A stretch of 64,000 bases of DNA from Boswellia sacra (Eukaryota; Streptophyta; Magnoliopsida; Sapindales; Burseraceae): positions 1,612,001-1,676,000 of the forward strand of contig SNVD02006955.1 in assembly GCA_013180625.2 (NCBI GenBank). Direction: 5' to 3'. The notes under the pieces were generated by a model, which saw nothing but the letters and a program-made list of their open reading frames with translations, was not told where the DNA came from and made no database searches. The position numbers and the translations under genes are program-made. Positions 12,157 through 24,089 of this stretch are shown piece after piece (within the stretch, counting starts at the first letter, position 1; the number at the start of each line of letters is the position of its first letter).

Positions 12157-13806
12157 ATGGGTCATCACTCCTGCTGCAACCAACAGAAGGTCAAGAGAGG
12201 CCTTTGGTCTCCTGAAGAAGATGAAAAGCTCATTAGGTACATCACAACTCATGGCTATGGCTGTTGGAGTGAAGTACCTGAGAAAGCTGGTGTGCTCTCT
12301 CTCTCTCTCTATTTGTTTTCCTTAATTGTTAATCAATCACTGCATGCTTATAATTCAAAATTCATTTTCCAGGTCTTCAAAGATGTGGTAAAAGCTGTCG
12401 CCTAAGATGGATAAATTATTTAAGGCCGGATATCCGAAGAGGGAGGTTTAGTCCTGAAGAGGAGAAGTTGATTATTAGCCTTCATAGTGTTGTAGGCAAC
12501 AGGTTGTGAAAAACTCTTCCTAGCTACATTCGACTCTTCTATTTTTATTTACATGTTACACCACAGTCACTAGAAGTTACTGAAGTGCACTTAAAATTAA
12601 TTAGGGTTTTCAATTCCTGTGTTCAGAGAATTGAAAAAATTAACTAACCATCATCTGGGATTTTTACCTCTTTGGCGGAGGATCAATGATTTTGAACCAA
12701 ATGTGTTCTAGAGAGATTTTTTTGGACAAGCTTCAATATAAAGTTACGGTATATATATATATATAAAAAATAGTATTGCTAGACTTCTGTTTTAAAAATG
12801 ACCTAAAGCAACACACTGTTGTAGTGGTTGCTTATATGGTTGCTTAAGCGCAGCTGTCAGCGGCATGCATTTTGGGGGATGTTAAGAAGGCAATATCAGA
12901 GGTTGTTACCAAGTTAATTTTAATTTGAAATCAATTTCTTTGCAGAACCTTCAAATTATGATTTATATATTTCCGGCTCTCTTTTTATTTCTTACGCATT
13001 TAATTAAAAATTTTCAATTAACTTTAATCCCAATTCATGAATTGGAAGTGCACTCAAATTATATGTTACATGCATTCCACTCTTTCAATTACTTTGTTTC
13101 TTCTTATGCTTGTTTAATTTTCTAACATGCATGAGGGAATTGTAGATGGGCTCATATAGCAAGTCACTTGCCTGGGAGAACAGACAATGAGATAAAGAAC
13201 TACTGGAATTCATGGATCAAAAAGAAGATAAGAAAGCCTTCGGCGCCTCCGACCACCATCACAACTAGCAGTACAACTGAGAATTCCCAAATAAATTATG
13301 CCTCAAACCAACTAGAGTTAGTGAATCATGATTTAACAGTAAGACCACAAGTTCAGGAAACCCTATTTTCTTCCACTCCTTGCCCTTTTTTTATGTTTGA
13401 CCCTACTCCCCTTGATGGAATCACCGATAATGTACGGGGGGAGCTATTTCATGAACCAGCAAATCTGAATAATGAAGCGTGGAATTCAAACCAGCATCAA
13501 GTTCAAGCAGTACTCCAACCTTCTAGCTCTTTTACAACTGGTGTGGATGCTCATTACTTGCCACCCCTAATAGAGAACATGGAAAGCATGGTGCCCATTG
13601 ACCAAGTGCAGTCTTGTAGCATAGATGAGGAAGGAGAGATGGCACTTGAGTGCTTGCAGAGGCAGGAGTTGAATGAATGGGTTGAATCTCAGCATTCAAA
13701 CTTTCTATTTTGGGATAATGTTGAAGGACCACTTGGTGGGGAAGACATTGCACAAGCTTCATCAAATTCGGGGGCTACACTATCTTCTTTCCCTTCGTCT
13801 CTCTAA
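12157..13806 (+). CDS. MYB103: R2R3-MYB transcription factor, MYB103 type
   Basis: Three exons, 12157-12289, 12373-12502 and 13146-13806, joined by GT-AG introns at the usual R2R3-MYB positions, give a 307-residue protein. The N-terminus [20 protein letters not shown] and the following repeats match what I know of Arabidopsis MYB103. R2 tryptophans are at 17, 37 and 57; R3 has Phe70, Trp89 and Trp108. After the conserved [12 protein letters not shown] comes a Ser/Thr/Gln-rich, acidic C-terminal part ending FPSSL, as expected for an activation region. MYB103 in Arabidopsis acts in the nucleus in the secondary-wall network below NAC masters, promoting syringyl lignin and cellulose genes, and was also described in tapetum. 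Function here is inferred from that similarity. All splice phases close and no lesion is seen. MYB26-type proteins share the first residues but diverge in R2. Confidence 0.93.
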
Positions 13807-16800
13807 AATATTATTTATGGTAAAATTATCCCTGACTACTCCTCCATATTTCCCTCCTTCTCTATACTCTCTTTACATTTGATTTTTAGGGAGAGATTGC
13901 AGAATCTTCCAAGACTTTTGAAAACAGTTTGTTTGTTTTTTTTTTTTATCCTTTTTTCCTTTGATTTATGGATTTTGTGACTTTCAATGGTGAGATTGTG
14001 AAATGTGAGGAAGTATGACATAAAGTATGCAAGCAATGTTTTCTTGGTGTTTGTAAACAGAACAGAAAAGAATAAAGGAAATGCAACAACTAGCAAAGTT
14101 TGATACTGATCATCATGAGATCATTTACCCCACTACTCTTCTGTCAAACATGGTGTTGAATGATAGTAATGGATTTGCTTTTCCACTTTCAAGGCTTTTG
14201 AATTACCAAAATGGGAAGCTGTGATACTTTAGAATTAATATTTTATATTGGCGATTTGGTGATTTCTACATTTGGAAAAACACTGTTAATTTGGTAGTTG
14301 TTGTGGCAGGTATCTATATGTCTATGTATAAATATTTACAGCTAGCTAGTTCAGTCCTCTTACATTATATATTGCTGAGTAGTGAAACAAAAAATTCGTT
14401 GATTGTGACCACCCCATAACCCTTGAAGTTGAAGAATAATGGCAATTTATACATGCATAAATAGAGCACTCATGGCAGTCCACGTACTTCATTTACACTT
14501 GGATCAGATTTTCTGTTGATAGAAACAAACATACAATGGGACTTTATTTGGACACATGATTGGCTATACGTGCGTTTAAGCACTCTCTTTATGTACATGC
14601 ATGTCATTGTGCATATTCAATTGCCCAACCAAAGATAATGATGAAGTTTTGCTTGTCAAATTGTCAAATGATGGCTTATTATAAAACTATCATCGTATTG
14701 TAGTAATATTAATGTCCTATATGTATACTGATCCACAGACGATATACACATTTCTATTAACATTTAATTATTTCCGATCATTTGGTTTTTATCTTTCAAC
14801 TTGCTTATCAATCCCATTTAGCGTAACAAAGAGAATTTATGCTGAAGTTCATCAATTACATATATAAAACCAAGGTTTTATAGGCATTTAGTTTATTTAA
14901 TAGTTATATTAAAAATAATGTCTAACGACATAATTAAAATTCAAATATTGTTATTATTCGTTTTAGTGGTTATTATTATTATTAATGATTAATTTAATCA
15001 TCGTTTCTCTATGAATCTTACGGTTCAGTGGAAAGGAATGAAGTCTAAAATTAATTTCTTAAACTCTTTTACATTCATTCCTAAAAGACCACCTTTTGGT
15101 TGGAAATTATGATGATATCATTTAAGCTTTCATCAACATATAATGTCATTTATCACATGCAATAATCAATATTGCAACCATTAATTAGTCACGTCAATTA
15201 AGCCAGAAGAAAATAATTAATAGGATATGCATATTCATATTCCATGTAGGCACTAGAGAAAAATTTACAATTTTCAAATCTTTTTTTTTTCCTGATCATT
15301 CAATAAAAAGATTTGTTCTCTTCATAAGAAATAAGTGATGAAACAATAATTAAAAAAATAAAGAAAAAGATTTCTTTTCCGAACTCATCCCTTCAGTTGA
15401 ATACATTATTCAAGCTTTATTTTTTTGTCTAATCTCTAGTAATCGACGGAAAAAAATAAATCTCTTATAATACACCAGAGACGTGGCTCGATTATTGATA
15501 GAGTGAATATTTTTGCCATTTCTTGAAGTCTCTATTCTGATTAAAAATTGTGGTGTAACATGTATACCTCAAGTTCTGGTCATGGGATCGATGAAATAAA
15601 TCAAAAAAATAAATTTGCGTTAATAATGGAGACACACTGATGCAGTCTAACAGAGACGTGTTAGTTTTTGTTTATCTACAATTGCAAGTTGCAGCTCTGC
15701 TTGGTTTCCATAATAAGGCTAATTAGACATTTCTCTTTATAAGATTCGTGAACCTCGCTCTACTGAAACCTAAATCAAACTTTTCTTTTTTCGTTTTCAG
15801 GTTGTTGAAAGGGTTAGGTTGATGGGATTGCTTCTCGAATGTGACATTTAAAGATTTTGAGGATGTCAAAACAAAATCCACCCTTTGAGAGTACCTTAAG
15901 GGCTGAATTCCAAAGAGTTGTTGGTTACATATGAACAATAACGGACCATTGGTCGGCCACTAGCAAGTATCACTCTGTACGGGTCACTGATTTGATAAAA
16001 GTGCTTTCTCACCTGAGATTGAGAAATGTGGGTTGCAATGATCCAATCAACCAGCATAGCTAGCTATACGAATATCTGTCTGTGAAGGATATGAACTATA
16101 AATAAATTAATTTCTTTAAATATAATTTTTTACGTTAATTATCTCAATTTTAATCTATTTCTAGTTGGTATGTTGTATATTTACTTGATAATATGAAAGG
16201 AGAGAGGATCTCATCAGCGGATCAATCTGTCCCTGTTAGTTTATATGTGCTTGAACCTTTTCCTCTTTCTGAAGCAATTAATTACTACTAATATGTCACG
16301 CTGCCAAGTTGATCAAGCACTTATTAATCGTGATAATATGTCACACTGCCAAGTTGATCTTGATCAATAATAAATACAGTTATGTTAAATTAATCATGTT
16401 TAGTACTTATTTCTACAGCTAAATAAAAAAAAAAATATTTGAACGAGAAATGATCTGTTAACTTGCAGTAGTTTTCTAATTAATTTGGCAATCTGTACTG
16501 CTACCATGAGGGGCAGCTTGAAATTTTGATGGAACAGTGATGGATCATTGTGGAAGGATACAAAATATCGCAACCAACAAGAGTCATATATAAAATCTTC
16601 CAAGGGGAACACTATTACTAGAGCATAACATAGAAAATGATTGTTCTTTTTACTCTTTCTTGTCTTAACGTCTGGCTCTGAGTGAATCATGATGATAATC
16701 TTCATCATCTTACTGATGATATATTCATGGGTAACAAACTTTACTCAAACAGTTTGATATACTAACTAGTTAGTTTAGTTATTTACTTACGTATTTTGTT

Positions 16801-17347
16801 GTTGTGGAAGCAGGGAGCTAGCTAGCCTCAGCTTATCACCGATCTCTTCTCTTCTTTGATTTCCCGATATATATATAGGCCAATGTGCAGGAAGCCATAT
16901 ATTGCAAGAACTACCCAGCAGCTCCAGATTTTTGCAGGCCCAAAGGATGGTTTATTGGGAGATTGCACTAACACAATTAAGAATAGGAGTACAGAAAATA
17001 CGCATTTAAACTAATTCATATAAAAGATTATGGCAATAGCAATAGGTTATAGTTCTAGATGTAAGCCTTATCTTATTCAATAAATAGTTTAGGTGTGTAA
17101 ATCACAAAATCTTTCACATAAGGCATAGGCTGAAATCATCGTTAAACCCACGGGTTTACCCCAATTAAGAATCCAATCCAATCAAAATCCTATAACTTAA
17201 TCAATACCAGACTTGAGTATCACATTGGCACTATTTTATGTATACTTGCATATGGTATAATCCAGAGTTTCACCACTCTAATCTCTACAACAAGGGTGGT
17301 GGATAGTATCAATAAAAGGAAGCTTAAATTACATTACATTTTGAGTT
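13807..17347. other. Intergenic, 3' flank of MYB103 and AT-rich spacer
   Basis: No gene found. A roughly 44-bp near-duplicate ('taatatgtcac(g/a)ctgccaagttgatc') occurs at about 16290 and again at about 16334. The rest is AT-rich, without recognisable coding exons. Confidence 0.45.
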
Positions 17348-18579
17348 ACCATTTGTTTGTATCACTTAATACAATTTAACACTTAATAAGATTTAATTTA
17401 TATCACTTAATAGTATTTTTGTTTGCTATTTTATATGCCTCTTAAAAAAAGCGGTAGATCTTAATTTTAATGTGATTTTTTTATCCTTGTTAAAATATAA
17501 AATGTTTATATTATATTTATTATAATTCTTTAAAAATTAAATAGTTAATAAAATAAAACCAAAATTCTTTTTTCATTTAAATAGTTAATATTATCTTTGT
17601 TATAATCCTTTAAATTTTTTTTAATAAATTTAATCAAAATTCTAATTATTATATAAATTATATTATACTAATTATTTTTACTTATTTAAAAATTCAAATT
17701 TTAATTACATATAAAATAATTAAAATTTGGAATCCAAATCTAAATTCATATAAATAATGTTATGTTCTTAATTATTTATTTAAAATAAAAAAAGTAATTG
17801 AAATTTTGAATCCGGAGCTGCCACCTCCTCTGTCGTCGTCCGTCATCATACGTCCGGTAAAAACATTGGTACCATAACAATTGGCTCTTCACAATAAATA
17901 TTCACAAAACTACCGGATTAGTTTTGACAAATGAAGTGGAGTTCGGCTGTTGGAAGTCGAGAAGGATTCGAAGCCACCACGTCCTCCGTTGCCCTTCACC
18001 GCCAGATTTGCACGTCCGATGACAACGTCGATACCAAAACAAGAAGCTCTTCATGATCTACAAGTTTGTTTGATTACTTTTGACAAATGAAACGGCATTT
18101 GGCTGTTGGAAGTCGAGAAAGATCTAGTGCCGCCATCTTTATGTGCTTTCAGCGGTGAAACAACGATATATTTTTTAAAAATATTTCAATGGGTGTGTAG
18201 ATCGTGAAGAGAAGATCGTTTTGGTATGTAGTTTGCCAATGAAGCTCGCTGGTTTTGTCGCTGGTGCCGACTTTGCACAGAGGAGAAAAGAGGTGAATGA
18301 CGGCTAGGGTTTTACAGTAAAAATAAGTTTCGGTTGTAATATAAGGGGGGCATCAATGACATTTCACTTTTTTAAATTAAAAATATTTTTATATAAGGTT
18401 ATTCATGATATTTTGCTACATTAAGATGTTTTGAATTAAAAAAATGTTTTTTTTTCACTTTTTTCATTCAGACATATATATTTAAAAAAGATTATTAGAA
18501 TCCAAAATAAACTGAACTAAATTTTTAAAGCACTAAAATTTATTCAAATTCAGATCTTAAAGCCCGAAACAAACGGCCT
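17348..18579 (+). mobile_element. MITE-like element, family X, member A (1.2 kb, large core)
   Basis: The outer arms match those of members B (43040-43755, inverted) and C (44565-45287). The 5' arm has 'tttgtttgtatcacttaat', 'cacttaataagatttaattta' and 'tttgtttgctattttatatgcc'. The 3' arm has 'catttcacttttttaa' and 'ttcattcagacata' and ends 'gaaacaaacggcc'. Between the arms lies a GC-richer core (about 17811-18350) absent from B and C, which have different cores. The element ends resemble the GnCTGTTTG-type termini of plant Harbinger or hAT MITEs, but I could not fix a target duplication for this member, so the class is uncertain. Confidence 0.5.
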
Positions 18580-19170
18580 GACTCTTGTTAATCAAACCTT
18601 GGTTATTAAAAGTAACATGTTTGACTTTGGTTAAATAGTAATTACCAACCACCAAGCTAATCACGTACACACGGATTTGGTCACAAGCCAATATAACTTA
18701 TGGATAAATGCCACCGAGAGAAGTTCACGTTACGACTCCCTTTACAACCATTTAGCTAATCCATAGCTCGAAACCCACTTTATAGTTGCTGACTTAAAAA
18801 TCGAAATGGCTATGCTAAAGACTCTTGCCAATACCTATAACGATAGCAAGTTCCCTTCTAATTGTGGAATAGAAGTCTAGCAATCATTTTAAGGAATTGA
18901 ATTACCAAATTATTGTACACACATGTATAATAATTCTATGTTATCTTTTTTTTTTTTTTGGGCCTTTTGGGCTCAAAAGCTTCCATCACGTTCCTGAGAT
19001 AAGTAAAAGGGGATTATCGTAATTGAACAAAGGCAAATTGAATACTCAGCAATTTAAGGCCTAATTTGGGCCAAAAAATTGCCGTTAAATCGATTGGACA
19101 TGGTGACTGTAATTAAAAAGTCTGTTGCCTGTATTTAGTACACGTATAGACAAACACTACATATTAAAAT
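18580..19170. other. Intergenic upstream of the eS10 gene
   Basis: No coding signal. It contains a poly-T run near 18944-18959 followed by 'gggccttttgggctc', and 'tttgggcc' near 19065; these GGGCC motifs may belong to the eS10 promoter. Confidence 0.4.
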
Positions 19171-19173
19171 TGA

Positions 19174-19248
19174 GGCCCACCTTAGGGCCAAAACCCAAAC
19201 CGAAACCCCGGCATCTATAAAAAAACATTCAGACTGGTTTAGGGTTTA
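19174..19248 (+). promoter_or_regulatory. Ribosomal-protein-type promoter: site II, TATA, telo-box
   Basis: Within about 170 bases of the eS10 start lie GGCCCA (19174-19179, a site II element), a TATA-like CTATAAAAAA (about 19214-19223) and TTAGGGTTTA (19239-19248, an inverted telo-box). The pairing of site II and telo-box motifs is well known in promoters of plant translation-machinery genes. Function here is inferred from the motifs and their position. Confidence 0.65.
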
Positions 19249-19339
19249 GCTGCTGCTGCAGGAGCGATAAGAGAGTGACATTAGAGCATCGTTGGTCGTT
19301 GCCGCCTCCTTTCACAACAATCTCCTTGTCATCGCAATC

Positions 19340-20831
19340 ATGGTAACTTTCTCTCCTTCAGTGATCGTTTTTCATGTTACGCTTTGTTTGTTTTCTGAGT
19401 TACATAAGAAAAAAGAAATTGAAGATCTAACCAAAACTTTGGAGCTTCCAACTTTTTTTTTTTTAAAGATCCCTTGGAAACTAAATGGAAAATTAGATGC
19501 CTTAATTTATGTATAATTTTTATCTTCAGATCATTCCAGAGAAGAACCGACGTGAGATCTCCAAGTACCTCTTCCAAGGTATGTTGAGTTAATTTTAGGG
19601 TTTATTTGGGCTCTTGTTGATATGCTAGCTATGTTCTTTTTGCACAATTGAGTTTATTTAATAAAATTTAAATGTGGGCTTTTGTAGAGGGGGTGTGCTA
19701 TGCAAAGAAGGACTACAATTTGGCAAAGCACCCGGAGATTGATGTGCCGAATCTACAGGTGATTAAGCTGATGCAGAGCTTCAAGTCAAAGGAATATGTG
19801 CGTGAAACCTTTGCTTGGATGCATTATTACTGGTACCTCACTAATGAAGGCATTGAGTTCCTTCGAGCTTACCTCAATCTTCCCTCTGAAATTGTCCCTG
19901 CCACTTTGAAGAAACAGGCCAAGCCTGCTGGAAGGCCCTTTGGCCCATCAGGCGATCGCCCACGGTATTGCTTGCCTTCTCTTAGTTAGTATTTTTAGGT
20001 TTTTATTTGATATGTACCTGTTATGGGCAGATTTTTTAATGTGATTCTATGAAGTTATTTTTATGATTGTGTTAGATGGTATGAGAACGATGTTAAGTGC
20101 CTGAATATACTATTGCTGTGGAAATGTGATCATTTCTGGTTCTTTTGTTTTCGATTAAATATTATTGGTATTGTGTAGTTCTGTCAAGGAATTGCAATCT
20201 AAAATTTTGACATTTCAAATGTTACATAACTCGATTTGGGTTGTGGAGTAAATGCTTTTTCATTGAGTGTAGTCTAATAGGTTTTTTCATTGGTTGTAAT
20301 GCAACCTTATTTCGTTGATTTTACAATAGTGGCCCACCTCGCTTTGATGGAGAGAGGAGATTTGGTGACCGGGACGGGTACCGTGGAGGTCCCCGAGGAC
20401 CAGGAGGTGATTTTGGTGATAAGGGTGGAGCTCCTGCTGATTACCAGCCTTCTTTCAGGGTAAATATATTGCTTTTTCACTTGTGGATGATAATGTTTGT
20501 TTGCTTGATTAGTGATTATGCGAATTTATATTCGAATGTCATAAATGTGCCATAGTAGTATTAAAACTTTATTTAGTGGTTATATATAAATTGTAGTAAG
20601 GAATTGTGATTGGATTTATCTTTTTATTATTAGAATGTCGGACTAAATTATTTGGGAAATATGCCAATTACACGGTAGTTCTACGATTGTGTCTGATAGA
20701 CATGCGCTGTTTCATAGTTTTTATATTTTGTTCTGTTGCTCTCCAACTTGCAGGGTCCTGGTGGAAGGCCTGGCTTTGGCCGTGGTGGTGGTGGTTTTGG
20801 TGCAGGACCAACAAGCTCAAATCTTCCTTGA
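19340..20831 (+). CDS. RPS10: 40S ribosomal protein eS10 (RPS10)
   Basis: Five exons reconstruct a 178-residue protein: 19340-19342, 19530-19578, 19688-19964, 20330-20459 and 20754-20831, all with GT-AG introns and phases that close. The first coding exon is only the ATG; the intron starts directly after it (ATG|GTAACT). Exon 2 resumes with [16 protein letters not shown], then [20 protein letters not shown] and [19 protein letters not shown], which are signatures of the S10/plectin N-terminal domain. The C-terminus is a Gly/Arg-rich tail ([19 protein letters not shown]). eS10 sits in the head of the small ribosomal subunit near the mRNA entry side. Length and motifs are normal for plants and no lesion is seen. 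Confidence 0.95.
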
Positions 20832-21325
20832 GGGAGGATTTCTACATCATGAGATTTTTAGCAATTTTGATTTACAAGCTCGCACTTTTGAGTTGATAGC
20901 AATTTTTGTTTGATTTGCTGAGAGTGTTTGAGACCTTTAGCTGTGGGATTGTTGTTAAATATTGGATTTTGTTGTCTATTTTTGAACAATTTATTTTCCA
21001 TTGAAATCTATATGATACTGTCGAATGTACTGATTTCCACCCAGAATGAATTTACATAAGATTTAGGAGGACTTGAAGATGTCCATTTCCTAAAAAGATT
21101 GACGCAAGATCATAACAAATAAATTCAAGTTAAACAACTTTTTAAGAAATAGGGGCCATCTTCGTATTGCCATCTTAACCTGAGCTTTGACAAACGTTCC
21201 AAATTGATTTAACCATTAAAGTTCAGTGTCCGTTTGAAGAACAGGACTACTCAACTGCATTTCTGGCACTAGTCAAACTTCTGCATTGCCGAGAACGATT
21301 TTTGCTTAGAAGACTGAGATCACAA
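20832..21325. other. Convergent intergenic gap, eS10 and PPR
   Basis: Contains the 3' flanks of two genes that converge here; eS10 reads rightward and the PPR gene leftward. No further coding signal is seen. Confidence 0.45.
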
Positions 21326-23476
21326 CTATCGTGCCCGGGTCTCATGTCTCATATGTTCGTTAATTCTACTCAACACTTGATAGATTGTCTTGCTTTCCGG
21401 ATGTCTTGTGTCATTTACCATAAATTTGAACATAATTCCTCCTAGCTCTACGCTACTCCATCCCCCATCCTTTCCTGCCCCGTTTAATCCCCTCGTTTCT
21501 GCCCTCACCTCGGCCACGTTCTCCCATTGACCAACATTAGCATAAACGTTTGATAATGCAACTCTCCAAATCCTGTTCTCTGGTTCCAAAGTTGAGAGCT
21601 GCCTCGCTGCTCTCTCAGCCACAGCAACATTGGCGAAGGACCCACAAGCACTCAATAGAGCACCCCATACTGCTGGGCCAGGCATTACCGTCATCTTTTC
21701 TATAAAAGCTTCTGCTTCTTCGAGTCTCCCTGATCTCCCCAGCAGATCCACCATGCACACAAAATGTTCCATACTATGCTCAACTCCATCCACATGCATG
21801 CTTCTGAAAATTTCAAAACCTTCCTTAACCATTCCTGCATGAGCACAGGCAGAAAGAATGTTGACATATGTAATTGCATTGGGTTGGTGCATGGTTGATT
21901 TCTTCAGTTCGGTAAAAACCCGAAATGCAGAGTCTCCATCTCCATTGACTCCGTGAGCTGCAATCAGAGAATTCCATGAACCAAGATCTTTGGTAAGCAT
22001 TTCATCGAATATCTTCTCTGCCAAGTCCAACTTGCCCGATCTTCCGTACATATCAATAAGAGCATTCTGAACAAAAATATCGCTAATGAAACCTGCTCTT
22101 ATTATGTATCCATGAATAATTTGGCCTAGCTGCAGCGATGCCAAGTTTGAGCAGGCTTGGAGTGATGCTAACATAGTGATGAAATCAGGAGATACCGGAC
22201 CATTTTCCTTATTCTTTCGGATACCTTCAAGGAGCATTAAGGCCTGGTAAGGTTCATCATTCCTTACGAGGCATGTGATTATGGTATTCCAAGAAACTAT
22301 ATCTCTATTTTTCATCCGTGCAAAAAGTTGGTAAGCAGAATCACTTTGTCCATTTTCAGCATACATATCAATTAGAGAGTTTTCCACAACAATACAAGGA
22401 AAAAAACCATGTTTAATCAGGTATCCATGCATCTCTTTACCCAAATTCATATATCCACAGTGCCCACATCCCTGAAGAAGGCTGGCCATCGTCTCCGGAC
22501 TGAGATAACAGCCCTCACCCATGAAAGAAAATCCAGAAAAAATTTGCATCCCTTCCTTCAAATACCCATTAAGTATATACATTTCAACCAGAGAATTCAC
22601 TACAAGATCATTGCTATTCAATCCCATTTTCGTAACTAAGCCATGAACCCATCGTATTTTCCACCCTTGAGTAATAAATGAACATGCATGTAAAATACTC
22701 AGCATTGTCACTTCATTTGGCAAAATCCCATCATTCTGCATACTTATAAAAGGCACAAGTGCTTCTTCCATCATTCCGTTCAGTACATAACCCGATATAA
22801 CTGAAGTCCAGGATACTACATCTCTACAAGTGAAACTCTCAAGAAGCTTCTCTGCTGTTACCAACAGTCCGGATTTTGCATATGCATCTATTAAAGAATT
22901 CTGCAAAAAACAATCTGACACGTGCCCGGTTCTCACTATATAACAGTGAACAGATCGAACCAACATTGAATCACCTTTCTTAGCGGAAGCCCGTAGAAGC
23001 GCCGCCAGAGCAAACTTATTGGGATATACATTCTGTTGCATCTGAGAGAAGGTAGCTATTGCTTTGTCAGCTTCTCCGTTCTGGCAATAACCCGATATAA
23101 TTGATGTCCAGGATACTACAGTTCTCTCAGGCATATGGTCGAACAACCTTGCAGCATCTTCGATGCTCTTGCATTTTGTGTAGAAGTCCACGAGAGAGTT
23201 GCTGACAAAGACATTGGAGTTGAGCCCAGATTTCAAAATAGCGGCATGAAGGCAGCAACCAAGTTTTAGGTTTCTTGATGATGTGCATAAGGTCAACGCA
23301 TGCACGGCGGACACCGAGTCGAAGGCTAGAGAATCGTAGGATACGTTGTCACCTTGGGTAGATGTCTGAAGCTTGGAATTATAGTTTCGCGGCCCTTTTG
23401 ACCGAGGTATTTGAGGAGGAACTCGGAGACTTGCAGAATGTGGCGATATTGTAGGAAAGATGTGAGAGGTGAGCAT
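21326..23476 (-). CDS. PLS-type pentatricopeptide repeat protein with E/E+ domain
   Basis: An intronless 716-residue frame. After a Ser/Pro/Arg-rich N-terminus of about 45 residues, plausible as an organelle transit peptide, the protein is a run of roughly fifteen P, L and S motifs such as VVSWTSIISGYCQNGEADKA, NALIDMYGRSGKLDLAEKIF and ITYVNILSACAHAGMVKEGF. The last 117 residues, from GPAVWGALLSACG, form an E domain followed by an E+-like tail (GGWSSVELGG..FMVNDTRHPES). There is no DYW deaminase. Such proteins bind organelle RNA sequence-specifically and commonly direct C-to-U editing by recruiting a DYW partner. The target RNA and organelle cannot be read from the sequence. Being intronless is typical of the family. 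I do not recognise the specific ortholog. Confidence 0.92.
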   Translation of the reverse strand: MLTSHIFPTISPHSASLRVPPQIPRSKGPRNYNSKLQTSTQGDNVSYDSLAFDSVSAVHALTLCTSSRNLKLGCCLHAAILKSGLNSNVFVSNSLVDFYTKCKSIEDAARLFDHMPERTVVSWTSIISGYCQNGEADKAIATFSQMQQNVYPNKFALAALLRASAKKGDSMLVRSVHCYIVRTGHVSDCFLQNSLIDAYAKSGLLVTAEKLLESFTCRDVVSWTSVISGYVLNGMMEEALVPFISMQNDGILPNEVTMLSILHACSFITQGWKIRWVHGLVTKMGLNSNDLVVNSLVEMYILNGYLKEGMQIFSGFSFMGEGCYLSPETMASLLQGCGHCGYMNLGKEMHGYLIKHGFFPCIVVENSLIDMYAENGQSDSAYQLFARMKNRDIVSWNTIITCLVRNDEPYQALMLLEGIRKNKENGPVSPDFITMLASLQACSNLASLQLGQIIHGYIIRAGFISDIFVQNALIDMYGRSGKLDLAEKIFDEMLTKDLGSWNSLIAAHGVNGDGDSAFRVFTELKKSTMHQPNAITYVNILSACAHAGMVKEGFEIFRSMHVDGVEHSMEHFVCMVDLLGRSGRLEEAEAFIEKMTVMPGPAVWGALLSACGSFANVAVAERAARQLSTLEPENRIWRVALSNVYANVGQWENVAEVRAETRGLNGAGKDGGWSSVELGGIMFKFMVNDTRHPESKTIYQVLSRINEHMRHETRAR

Positions 23477-24089
23477 AGCTAAGTGAAGGATTGTTTTACA
23501 CGAAAAGACTTTGCTGCTTTAACGATTAGAAGCGAGCTGAATCCTGTTCCCAAATTTGATTACTTCAAACAGAGACTACGTGCATAAACACAGTGGAGAG
23601 TACCGTTAATTTTCGCTGTTAGACGAGCTCTTGAGCTGCATCATCTGTACCGAGTAGTCATTTCTTTGTAAACTAATCACTACTCAGCAGCCGTTTGCCT
23701 TTAAAGACAACAGGTGGATGGCTGGAAAAGAAATTATGCTTCTCATAGTCATGTAATACATAAATCTATTCTATAAATGGAAATAAGCAAGGAGAAATTC
23801 CTGCAATGAATACAAATTGAGCTTATTAAGTTCAATTTATTATTTACTAAAGAGCGAAGACACCCAACAACATATTTAACGAGCACTCCCAGACCCTAAA
23901 ACTAGACAAAACCAAAACCAAACCCAAACAAACACTGTCCCAAAGCCCGAACACAACTACAAACAGAACAATTAGAAGTTTTACAACTCATGTATAAACA
24001 TACAACCATTGATGACTCTTGCCCGCTTCTATTAAATAAATACTCATATTCTCATCCTATACATTAGACACTTCGCTGCCTTTTACTCC
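23477..24089. other. Spacer between HSP90 3' end and PPR 5' end
   Basis: Both neighbours read on the minus strand, so this holds the HSP90 3' UTR and the PPR promoter. It is AT-rich with no coding signal. Confidence 0.45.
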
